NCBI GenBank assembly: GCA_025936195.1
Contig: JAICTW010000231.1
Location: 1 to 5,468, forward strand
Direction of reading: 5' to 3'
Length of the DNA: 5,468 bases
Source of the DNA: Flavisolibacter sp.
Lineage (GTDB): Bacteria > Bacteroidota > Bacteroidia > Chitinophagales > Chitinophagaceae
A program made the position numbers and the translations under genes. Within the stretch, counting starts at the first letter, position 1; every line of letters starts with the position of its first letter. This document shows positions 1 through 5,458 of the stretch, piece by piece. The notes under the pieces are model-generated. The model worked only from the letters and a program-made list of their open reading frames with translations, searched no databases and was not told the origin of the DNA.

Positions 1-524
1 AGAGCCTGCGACATTAAACGGGCCTGTAAACCCATTTTGCTATCGCCCATTTCGCCTTCCAGTTCACCTTTGGGTACCAATGCAGCACCAGAGTCAATTA
101 CTACCACATCCAATGCGCCGGAAAGAATCAGGCGATCAGCAATTTCCAATGCCTGTTCGCCATAATCAGGTTGAGAGATCAGTAGATTATCAATATCAAC
201 ACCCAGCTTTTGAGCATAGGACGAATCAAATGCGTGTTCGGCATCTATAATGGCACACATGCCGCCTTTCTTTTGCGCTTCGGCAATAACATGTGTGGCA
301 ATGGTTGTTTTACCCGAGCTTTCAGGACCATAAATTTCAACGACACGACCTCTTGGCAAGCCACCAATTCCAAGTGCAGTATCCAAACCGATAGAGCCGG
401 TAGAAACGACGTCCATAGGTTCCTGTGAACGTTCATTCATCATCATAACACTGCCCTTACCAAAGTCCTTATCAATCTTATCCATGGTAAGCTTCAGTGC
501 TTTTAATTTTTCAGAATTTGACAT
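1..524 (-). CDS. recA: RecA recombinase, N-terminal 174 codons (runs off the left edge)
   Basis: RecA is the cytoplasmic ATP-dependent strand-exchange protein of homologous recombination and the SOS co-protease. Reading the minus strand from the ATG at 524, the protein opens with [12 protein letters not shown] and stays open to position 1. Visible landmarks sit at the same numbers as in E. coli RecA: Walker A GPESSGKT at 66-73, catalytic Glu96 in AEHAFD, Tyr103 of the nucleotide pocket, Walker B VVVIDS at 140-145 and the [19 protein letters not shown] block at 156-174. The L2 loop and C-terminal domain lie outside the window. The product style is typical of Bacteroidota. One oddity is Gly146 directly after Walker B, where the family normally has Val (DSVAAL); the codon GGT at 89-87 is one base from GTT. 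No Shine-Dalgarno is visible, as is common in this phylum. Identity is near certain; the significance of Gly146 is not. Confidence 0.98.
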   Translation of the reverse strand, partial: MSNSEKLKALKLTMDKIDKDFGKGSVMMMNERSQEPMDVVSTGSIGLDTALGIGGLPRGRVVEIYGPESSGKTTIATHVIAEAQKKGGMCAIIDAEHAFDSSYAQKLGVDIDNLLISQPDYGEQALEIADRLILSGALDVVVIDSGAALVPKGELEGEMGDSKMGLQARLMSQA

Positions 525-607
525 TGTAGTTTAGTTGAAAAGTTAGGAAGAATGATGGCTCTAAATTAGGTTAAATGCACATCTATTCTTAAAATTTTAT
601 TTGTATG

Positions 608-639
608 CGAAACTAATGTTTTTAGCAAAAAACTCCCAA
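608..639 (-). promoter_or_regulatory. possible recA promoter, Bacteroidota type
   Basis: On the minus strand, TTG (639-637) is followed after 21 nt by TAGTTTCG (615-608), which matches seven of eight positions of the Bacteroidota -7 consensus TAnnTTTG. The known -33 element is TTG at about 19 nt spacing, with some tolerance. A transcript would start near 602 and carry a leader of roughly 75 nt before the recA ATG at 524. I saw no convincing SOS operator. The match is weak and could be chance in this A/T-rich DNA. Confidence 0.2.
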
Positions 640-680
640 TAAATTTTGCCGAAAAGCTGCTAAATATCGTTAAAGAAAAG

Positions 681-740
681 CAGTAAAAACCTGCGGTTTC
701 AGTCCGCACTTCCTCAGCCTCCAATAAAAATTTTTTACTG
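681..740. repeat. nested inverted repeat in the recA/lipoprotein intergenic region
   Basis: CAGTAAAAA at 681-689 is the exact reverse complement of TTTTTACTG at 732-740 (9 bp). Between them lies a second hairpin, TGCGG (692-696) with CCGCA (704-708) around a 7-nt loop. In a plus-strand transcript it would sit in the leader of the lipoprotein gene, ending 26 nt before its GTG. No gene ends here on either strand, so it is not an ordinary 3' terminator. The outer arms are A/T-rich and the inner stem is short, so chance is possible. The rest of the 241-bp gap (525-765) shows no ORF or RNA gene that I recognise. Confidence 0.4.
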
Positions 741-765
741 GCACAGGATTTTTAAAAACTAATGG

Positions 766-1581
766 GTGATATACTGTAAACTTGTTTTTTTATTACTGAT
801 TTTTTTATCGGCCTGCACACTTCCCGCAGAAAGAGCAGCAAAGAAGTTATCTGAAAAAAAAGATACGGCCACCACAGAGGTCATTCAAAATAACACTGTA
901 GATGCAAATACAGCCTCTCAGGATACTTCCACGTCTATAAAACTACCGGCAGTTAAAAAGATAAAAAATCCAGGCGGTATTTACCGCACTGTTTTGCCTT
1001 ATAACAACAAAGTGGAACAAACCATTGCTTTTAATAGTGACTTCACTTACCAGCTACAAGAAAAATATAGCAGAGAGAACAAGGACAGCATTGTAGTTAC
1101 AGAAGGTACATGGACACCTTCCGATGGCTTTATCTGGCTTTATAAAGACCAGGTGGTAAGAGGCCGCTATAAATGGAAAGGCGATACGCTTCAATATTAC
1201 AGTCCTCAACTGAGAAGGGGATTTTCCATGCACAGTCTGCAGGATGTTTCTCAAAATGCAGCCTGGCGTAACAAAGGCAAGGAAGGCGTTATTGCTTTCG
1301 GTGTAGGTAACGAGCCCTTCTGGAGTGTCGAGTATAACAACAAAGACACTATCAGCTTTCAGCTTTCGGAATGGAAGCATCCTTTAAAATTAAAAGCTGA
1401 CTCTTCGTTCAATACCAGCGATAGTACCGGTTACATTGCCAGCAAGGATTCCACACAATTACGTGTTGCCATTTTTCCTCACTTCTGCAGCGATGGCATG
1501 AGCGATCTCACCTACAGAAACAAAGTAAAAGTGTACTATAACCACCAGGTTTATAATGGTTGTGGAATTTTGTATAAGTGA
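766..1581 (+). CDS. lipoprotein with NlpE-like and COG3650-like domains
   Basis: A 271-residue probable lipoprotein; its exact role is unknown. The first residues form a short basic start, a hydrophobic core and the lipobox LSAC, so Cys17 should be lipidated and the protein anchored in the envelope. Residues about 18-67 are a Lys/Thr/Ser-rich linker. Residues about 68-165 resemble the NlpE N-terminal fold (GGIYRTVLP, a -GTW- strand, then RYKWKGDTLQYYSP), a family linked in E. coli to copper and surface sensing, but without the CxxC motif of E. coli NlpE. Residues about 174-271 match the COG3650-type domain: GNEPFWSVEY at 181-190, FCSDGMSDLTY at 240-250 and NGCG at 264-267. Cys241 and Cys266 could form a disulfide. 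The start is GTG: an in-frame TAA at 760-762 excludes anything upstream. An out-of-frame ATG lies 4 nt before it. The gene is divergent from recA and ends 12 nt from the stop of the convergent small gene. Lipoprotein call strong, domain names moderate. Confidence 0.88.
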   Translation: MIYCKLVFLLLIFLSACTLPAERAAKKLSEKKDTATTEVIQNNTVDANTASQDTSTSIKLPAVKKIKNPGGIYRTVLPYNNKVEQTIAFNSDFTYQLQEKYSRENKDSIVVTEGTWTPSDGFIWLYKDQVVRGRYKWKGDTLQYYSPQLRRGFSMHSLQDVSQNAAWRNKGKEGVIAFGVGNEPFWSVEYNNKDTISFQLSEWKHPLKLKADSSFNTSDSTGYIASKDSTQLRVAIFPHFCSDGMSDLTYRNKVKVYYNHQVYNGCGILYK

Positions 1582-1593
1582 TAAATTGAAAGA

Positions 1594-1779
1594 TCAATCT
1601 CTTTCCGTCATGGCTTCTTTCTTCTCCTGGACCGATTCTACTTCCTCTTTAATTACATTGGCGCTTTTTTCACTATCGTGTCCTGCATCTTTAAAAGGAT
1701 TGTCTTGGCGCTTCTTCTCTTCGTTTGAACGATCGGATTGTTGCTGAGGATTTCTGTTTTGATCTCTGTCTATATTCAT
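1594..1779 (-). CDS. small hydrophilic, probably disordered protein (61 aa)
   Basis: I do not recognise a named family. The 61 residues have no hydrophobic segment and no cysteine. They are rich in Asn/Gln near the start (NRNPQQQSDRSN) and in Lys/Glu/Asp after that, ending in a probable short charged helix (VIKEEVESVQEKKEAMTERD). Such short hydrophilic proteins are frequent in Chitinophagaceae-like genomes, some possibly stress-related, but that is only an analogy. The gene is supported by AAAGGAAAG at 1791-1783, whose AGGA core stands 6 nt before the ATG, a rare clear Shine-Dalgarno in this window, and by a plausible promoter further upstream. It converges on the lipoprotein gene and is divergent from the cytochrome gene. 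The overlapping plus-strand frame (1556-1747) gives an unconvincing Ser/Phe/Cys-rich product and overlaps the lipoprotein's end, so this strand was preferred. Confidence 0.7.
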   Translation of the reverse strand: MNIDRDQNRNPQQQSDRSNEEKKRQDNPFKDAGHDSEKSANVIKEEVESVQEKKEAMTERD

Positions 1780-1782
1780 AAA

Positions 1783-1810
1783 CTTTCCTTTGTGTACAGA
1801 AAAACAAAGG
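1783..1810 (-). promoter_or_regulatory. Shine-Dalgarno of the small gene inside a possible masking hairpin
   Basis: In the minus-strand transcript, CCTTTGT (1810-1804) can pair with ACAAAGG (1793-1787) across a 10-nt loop. The second arm contains most of the AAAGGA ribosome-binding sequence of the 61-aa gene, whose ATG is at 1779. Folding would hide the ribosome-binding site. Whether the first arm is transcribed depends on the start site: the promoter proposed at 1812-1843 would initiate near 1805, inside or at the edge of this arm. The sequence complementarity is certain; the regulatory role is inference. Confidence 0.35.
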
Positions 1811-1811
1811 C

Positions 1812-1843
1812 CAAATCTGTTTGCTCATGGATATTTAAGGCAA
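1812..1843 (-). promoter_or_regulatory. possible promoter of the 61-aa gene
   Basis: On the minus strand, TTG (1843-1841) and CAGATTTG (1819-1812) are separated by 21 nt. The second box matches seven of eight positions of the Bacteroidota -7 element TAnnTTTG. It would give a leader of about 25 nt before the ATG at 1779. Spacing is at the long end of what is tolerated, so this is a tentative call. Confidence 0.28.
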
Positions 1844-1912
1844 CCCTCGGGAATAACATCAACGTTTTCATATTTCATCTTAACTTTCTTGCAGAAAATC
1901 AACAAACAGTTT

Positions 1913-2254
1913 ATGAAAAAATTTTTATTACTCGGATTGTTCCTCGCTACAGTTGTCGTTTTTGAATTTTGTTCCTCTTCTAAAAAAGCACAGAAAGCTA
2001 CATCTGAAACCACTTATACTTCGGATATTCAGAATGTTGTTGCTACCCATTGTTCGCCCTGCCATGTAGGTTCAGGCGCCAGGCAAAAGAGATTGGACAG
2101 CTATGACGGAGTAAAAAACAACATCAGTGAAATCCTTCGCCGCATTCAACTGAATCCCGGTGATAAAGGCTTTATGCCGATGCGCCATCCAAAACTTCCC
2201 GATTCCACCATCCAGATTTTTGCGAAATGGAGAAACGATGGATTGATGCAATAA
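1913..2254 (+). CDS. small exported single-haem cytochrome c
   Basis: A 113-residue protein that should carry one covalent haem and act as an electron carrier or sensor outside the cytoplasm. The haem-binding motif CSPCH is at 47-51, and the distal Met ligand is probably Met88 or Met90 in KGFMPMRHPKL, a spacing normal for small class I-like c-type domains. The sequence TYTSDIQNVVATHC before the motif and the final IFAKWRNDGL helix are typical of Bacteroidota cytochromes of this kind. The start at 1913 (MKKFLLLGLFL) was chosen because it opens a signal peptide; the frame is open back to 1790, but those 41 residues resemble nothing and would bury the signal. Cys20 followed by SSSKK looks like a lipidation site, yet the residues before it (FEF) are a poor lipobox. 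No Shine-Dalgarno is visible; TAACTTTC at 1881-1888 might be a -7 box but lacks a -33 partner. A strong hairpin terminator follows 26 nt after the stop. Confidence 0.88.
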   Translation: MKKFLLLGLFLATVVVFEFCSSSKKAQKATSETTYTSDIQNVVATHCSPCHVGSGARQKRLDSYDGVKNNISEILRRIQLNPGDKGFMPMRHPKLPDSTIQIFAKWRNDGLMQ

Positions 2255-2272
2255 GAATTTCTGATAAGATTA
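2243..2272 (+). promoter_or_regulatory. possible promoter of the GH3 operon
   Basis: TTG (2243-2245), 19 nt, then TAAGATTA (2265-2272): ideal spacing for a Bacteroidota promoter, but only six of eight matches to TAnnTTTG. It overlaps the end of the cytochrome gene. A start near 2278 would place the hairpin at 2281-2316 at the very 5' end of the GH3 message. This is a weak match, proposed mainly because there is no room for a promoter between the hairpin and the GH3 start codon. Confidence 0.2.
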
Positions 2273-2280
2273 ATTCACCT

Positions 2281-2321
2281 GAAGATGGTAGCAATCACCT
2301 GATTTCTACCATCTTCTTTTT
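2281..2321 (+). terminator. strong intrinsic terminator-like hairpin after the cytochrome gene
   Basis: GAAGATGGTAG (2281-2291) pairs perfectly with CTACCATCTTC (2306-2316), 11 bp. After a C/T mismatch the stem continues as AATC (2293-2296) with GATT (2301-2304) around the loop ACCT. Five T residues (2317-2321) follow on the plus strand only, so termination is directional. It stands 26 nt after the cytochrome stop and fits as that gene's terminator. It also ends 14 nt before the GH3 start codon, so it could act on the downstream operon. Confidence 0.88.
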
Positions 2322-2335
2322 ATCTTGCCGCGAAG

Positions 2336-3844
2336 ATGAAACTTTTGAGTCCTGCTATATCGAGGCTTGCCCGTCTTCGCCTTTGGTCAATCGAACAATG
2401 GATCAATGACCCGGTGAGCAATCAATTTACGGTTTGGCAGGATTTGATTGCAGCAGGGCAATACACAGAATTCGGAAGACTGTTTCATTTTTCAGAAATA
2501 CAGTCCTTACAGGATTATAAAGACAAAGTTCCCATCCAGGATTATGAATCCCAGAAGCCTTACATCGAACGTATGATGCAGGGCGAAGAAAATGTGTTAT
2601 GGAATACTCCCATCAACTGGTTCGCCAAAAGCAGCGGCACTACAAGCGAAAAAAGTAAATTCATTCCTGTCAGCGATGAAAGCTTAAAAGAAAATCATTA
2701 CAAAGCATCAAAAGATGTTCTCTCACTTTATTACGTTTCTCATCCTGAAAGTGATTTATTGACCGGCAAAGGTTTGGTCATTGGCGGCAGTCACCAGATA
2801 AGCAGTCTCAATGATGATGTTCATTACGGCGATTTGAGTGCTGTGGTTTTGCAGAACTCTCCTTTCTGGAGCAATTGGATCCGGACTCCCGATCTGTCCA
2901 TTGCTTTAATGGATGAATGGGAAAGTAAAATTGAAAAGCTGGCGCAAACCACTATTCATGAAAATGTCACTTCAATGGCCGGAGTGCCCACGTGGCTGAT
3001 CGTACTGCTTAGAAGAATTTTAGAACTCACAGGCAAGAACACCATCAAAGAAGTTTGGCCAAGTCTTGAATTGTACATGCACGGCGGTGTATCCTTCATT
3101 CCCTACAAACAGCAATTTGAAAAACTCATTGGCGGTCCTATTAATTATTTGGAAATGTATAATGCATCCGAAGGCTTTTTTGCTGCACAGGATGATATTG
3201 GTAAAGAAGGCATGTTGCTGATGTGTGATCATGGAATTTTTTACGAGTTCATGCCGGTGAGTGAATTTGAAAAAGACCAACCGAAAACCATTCAATTAAA
3301 TGAAGTGGAGATCGGAAAGAATTATGCGCTCATCATTACTACCTGCGGAGGCTTGTGGAGATATCTTTTAGGGGACACCATCCAATTCACTTCACTTCAT
3401 CCTTTTCGCATCAAAGTTTCCGGAAGATTAAAACATTACATCAATGCTTTTGGTGAAGAAGTGATTGTTGACAACAGCGATAAAGCCATTGCCATGGCAA
3501 GTAAAAAAACAAACAGTATTGTAAACGATTATACGGCCGCACCCATTTATTTTTCCGAAGACGGAAATGGCGCACATGAATGGCTGATTGAATTTGAAAA
3601 AGAGCCGGAAGATCTGAACCAGTTCATCTTTGAATTGGATACGGCATTAAAAACCATCAACAGCGATTATGAAGCCAAGCGTCATAAGGATATTGCTTTG
3701 CGAATGCCCGTTGTAAAAACAGTTCCCAAAAACACCTTCAGCAATTGGCTGAACAGCAAAGGAAAACTGGGGGGGCAACATAAAGTACCAAGGTTAAGTA
3801 ACGATAGGAAATTCATAGAAGAAATTCTTATTTTCATTGCTTAG
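2336..3844 (+). CDS. GH3-family acyl-adenylating enzyme (bacterial GH3 homologue)
   Basis: A 502-residue member of the GH3 branch of the adenylate-forming (ANL) superfamily. Plant GH3 enzymes use ATP to activate a carboxylic acid such as jasmonate or indole-acetate and join it to an amino acid; substrates of bacterial homologues are generally unknown, and no hormone role should be assumed. The three nucleotide motifs are visible: KSSGTTSEKSKFIPV at 98-112 (P-loop-like), YNASEG at 275-280, and GGLWRYLLGDT ending at 348, with the ATP-ribose Asp at 347. The C-terminal mobile domain carries GGQHKVPR near 479-486; Lys483 is in the position of the conserved GH3 Q-x-K-x-PR segment. No signal peptide or membrane segment is evident, so it is probably cytoplasmic. 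Length and motifs indicate an intact gene. The ATG at 2336 fits family N-termini (MKLLSPAISRLA), with no Shine-Dalgarno. A run of seven G at 3769-3775 lies near the 3' end. It heads a probable three-gene operon, with the next start 8 nt after its stop. Confidence 0.93.
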   Translation: MKLLSPAISRLARLRLWSIEQWINDPVSNQFTVWQDLIAAGQYTEFGRLFHFSEIQSLQDYKDKVPIQDYESQKPYIERMMQGEENVLWNTPINWFAKSSGTTSEKSKFIPVSDESLKENHYKASKDVLSLYYVSHPESDLLTGKGLVIGGSHQISSLNDDVHYGDLSAVVLQNSPFWSNWIRTPDLSIALMDEWESKIEKLAQTTIHENVTSMAGVPTWLIVLLRRILELTGKNTIKEVWPSLELYMHGGVSFIPYKQQFEKLIGGPINYLEMYNASEGFFAAQDDIGKEGMLLMCDHGIFYEFMPVSEFEKDQPKTIQLNEVEIGKNYALIITTCGGLWRYLLGDTIQFTSLHPFRIKVSGRLKHYINAFGEEVIVDNSDKAIAMASKKTNSIVNDYTAAPIYFSEDGNGAHEWLIEFEKEPEDLNQFIFELDTALKTINSDYEAKRHKDIALRMPVVKTVPKNTFSNWLNSKGKLGGQHKVPRLSNDRKFIEEILIFIA

Positions 3845-3852
3845 CAAGCTAC

Positions 3853-4701
3853 ATGGAAACAACTGTCATCACCTGCAAAAACTGCGGCAATCATTTTACC
3901 GGAAAATACTGCAATGAATGTGGTGAAAAAGTGTACACCGAGCACGACCGAACAGCCTTCCATTTTTTAGAAGAAGGCTTTCATTCCCTAACGCATTTCG
4001 AAGGAACTTTTTTCACCACTATAAAAACTATTTTCACAAAGCCCGGACAGGTTTCCATAGATTATACCTATGGCATCCGCAAAAAATATTTCAAATTGCT
4101 TTCCCTGTTCTTCTTGCTGGTGGTTATCTATTTATTGTTTCCTGTGTTCGAAGGATTGAATATGAAGCTGTACTATCATGTACATCATTTCTTGTACGGA
4201 GATTATGCCCGGCAAAGAATTGTTGAGATCATGCAAAAGAAACATTGGACCGAGGCGCAAACAGCGGAAGCGTTTCATAAAATTTCGGAGAAGACCTCTA
4301 AAATATTGTTGGTGGTTCTTATTCCTCTTACGGCATTGGCAACCTGGGCCGTTACTTTCAACAAAAGGAAGTATGCATTTGACCAGATGGTGTTTGCTAC
4401 GGAGATGAATTGCTTTTATCTAATCTGGGGATTTCTGTTGCTGCCTTTACTTATAAAAACTTTTGGATTCTTTTTCAACTTGATTGCCGGACATTATATC
4501 CCGATCACTGAAAGTTTTATTATTCCTGTATTAGGGATTCCATTTTTGATTTTTGTAGCTGTTGCTTCCAAACGATTTTATCAATTGAAACTTTGGGAGG
4601 CTATTTTATTCAGCTTGTATTTTCTGGTGATCCATTCTTTCATTGTTCAGGTTCTGTACAAATTCATTTTATTTGTAACCGTAATTAATCAAATCCATTA
4701 G
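3853..4701 (+). CDS. DUF3667-type zinc-ribbon integral membrane protein
   Basis: A 282-residue protein of unknown function that resembles the DUF3667 family, common in Bacteroidota. It begins with a cytoplasmic-type zinc ribbon in which Cys8-x2-Cys11 and Cys20-x2-Cys23 should bind one metal ion. A conserved-looking amphipathic stretch follows (HFEGTFFTTIKTIFTKPGQ, about 48-66), then RKKYFK just before the first membrane segment. Hydrophobic segments lie at about 81-99, 151-169, 187-212, 222-238 and 250-278, so roughly five transmembrane helices. The soluble stretch between the first two (about 100-150) is charged and helical. It sits 8 nt after the GH3 stop and 1 nt before the fabG-like start, which implies cotranscription and perhaps translational coupling. 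It might anchor or supply substrate to its enzymatic neighbours, but that is speculation from position. The family assignment comes from the zinc ribbon plus KPGQ/RKKYF pattern and is fairly secure. Confidence 0.85.
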   Translation: METTVITCKNCGNHFTGKYCNECGEKVYTEHDRTAFHFLEEGFHSLTHFEGTFFTTIKTIFTKPGQVSIDYTYGIRKKYFKLLSLFFLLVVIYLLFPVFEGLNMKLYYHVHHFLYGDYARQRIVEIMQKKHWTEAQTAEAFHKISEKTSKILLVVLIPLTALATWAVTFNKRKYAFDQMVFATEMNCFYLIWGFLLLPLLIKTFGFFFNLIAGHYIPITESFIIPVLGIPFLIFVAVASKRFYQLKLWEAILFSLYFLVIHSFIVQVLYKFILFVTVINQIH

Positions 4702-4702
4702 C

Positions 4703-5458
4703 ATGAAACTTTTAGAAAACAAAATGGCTGTGATTACAGGAGCAGCAAGAGGCATTGGCGAAGGCATAGCACTAAAATTTGCAGAACACGGAGCAAACAT
4801 TGCATTTACCTATGTAAGTGAAAGCAGTGCAGACAAAGCAAAAGCACTTGAAGAAAAACTCACGGCATCAGGAGTAAAAGCAAAAGCATACAGAAGCAAT
4901 GCCGGCAATTTTTCCGAATGTGAAAGTTTCATCAACGAAGTAGTGAAAGAGTTTGGGACCATAGACGTTTGTGTGAACAACGCAGGCATTTCAAAAGACA
5001 ATCTCTTATTGAGAATGACTCCTGATCAATGGGAAGATGTGATGAAAGTGAATTTGAACAGTGTGTTTTATATGACCAAGCAAGTCATTCGCCCAATGAT
5101 GAAAGCAAAAAGCGGAAGCATTATCAATATGAGTTCTGTGATTGGTTTAATGGGTAATGCCGGACAAGGAAGCTATGCTGCATCAAAGGCTGGCATCATT
5201 GGATTCACCAAATCTGTAGCTAAAGAATTAGGAAGCCGCAACGTCCGTTGTAATGCCATCGCTCCGGGTTTTGTTGAAACCGATATGACCGGCTATTTGA
5301 AAGAAGGCGAACAGGCTGACAAATACAAAGCTGGAATTCCTCTCGGAAAATTTGGTACTGCCGAAGACATTGCTAACGTTAGTTTATTTCTTGCATCTGA
5401 ATTAAGCTCTTACGTAACAGGTCAGGTGATAAGTGTTGATGGTGGATTGTATATGTAG
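4703..5458 (+). CDS. fabG: FabG-type 3-oxoacyl-[ACP] reductase (short-chain dehydrogenase)
   Basis: A 251-residue classical short-chain dehydrogenase/reductase, most like FabG, which reduces 3-oxoacyl-ACP to 3-hydroxyacyl-ACP with NADPH in the second step of each fatty-acid elongation cycle. The cofactor motif TGAARGIG is at 12-19 and NNAG at 92-95. The catalytic tetrad is Asn117, Ser145, Tyr158 and Lys162 (SYAASKAG). The NAIAPGFVETDMT segment at 184-196 and the VTGQVISVDGGLYM end are characteristic of FabG. Length is normal (FabG is usually 244-250). It is the third gene of the probable GH3 operon, its ATG 1 nt after the previous stop and without a Shine-Dalgarno, so translational coupling is likely. 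Because it is not beside other fab genes here, it may be a secondary paralogue acting on the product of the GH3 enzyme rather than the housekeeping reductase; the sequence alone cannot decide. The remaining 10 nt of the window show no terminator. Confidence 0.9.
   Translation: MKLLENKMAVITGAARGIGEGIALKFAEHGANIAFTYVSESSADKAKALEEKLTASGVKAKAYRSNAGNFSECESFINEVVKEFGTIDVCVNNAGISKDNLLLRMTPDQWEDVMKVNLNSVFYMTKQVIRPMMKAKSGSIINMSSVIGLMGNAGQGSYAASKAGIIGFTKSVAKELGSRNVRCNAIAPGFVETDMTGYLKEGEQADKYKAGIPLGKFGTAEDIANVSLFLASELSSYVTGQVISVDGGLYM

Noticed and set aside
210..428. 72-aa plus-strand frame and 63-aa minus-strand frame (245-436) inside the recA region
   Set aside because: Both are alternative frames of the clearly identified recA reading frame on the minus strand.
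525..765. SOS (LexA) operator upstream of recA
   Set aside because: I found no convincing palindromic operator, and LexA sites vary between bacterial groups, so no call is justified.
1585..1598. ATTGA/TCAAT hairpin between the convergent lipoprotein and small genes as a bidirectional terminator
   Set aside because: The stem is only 5 bp and A/T-rich with no clear T-run on either side; it also overlaps the small gene's stop codon. Too weak to call.
1556..1747. 63-aa plus-strand frame at the end of the lipoprotein gene
   Set aside because: It overlaps the lipoprotein end and the opposite-strand 61-aa gene, its product is a Ser/Phe-rich string, and it lacks a ribosome-binding site; the minus-strand frame is better supported.
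1790..1912. N-terminal extension of the cytochrome to the ATG at 1790
   Set aside because: The 41 extra residues look non-coding and would precede a standard signal peptide that begins at the ATG at 1913.
3020..3295. 91-aa minus-strand frame inside the GH3 gene
   Set aside because: Shadow of the GH3 coding sequence, which carries strong family motifs across this stretch.
4835..4888. Direct repeat of AAAGCAAAAGCA (4835-4846 and 4877-4888)
   Set aside because: It lies in fabG and encodes Lys-Ala-rich helix residues (KAKA) twice; codon usage explains it.
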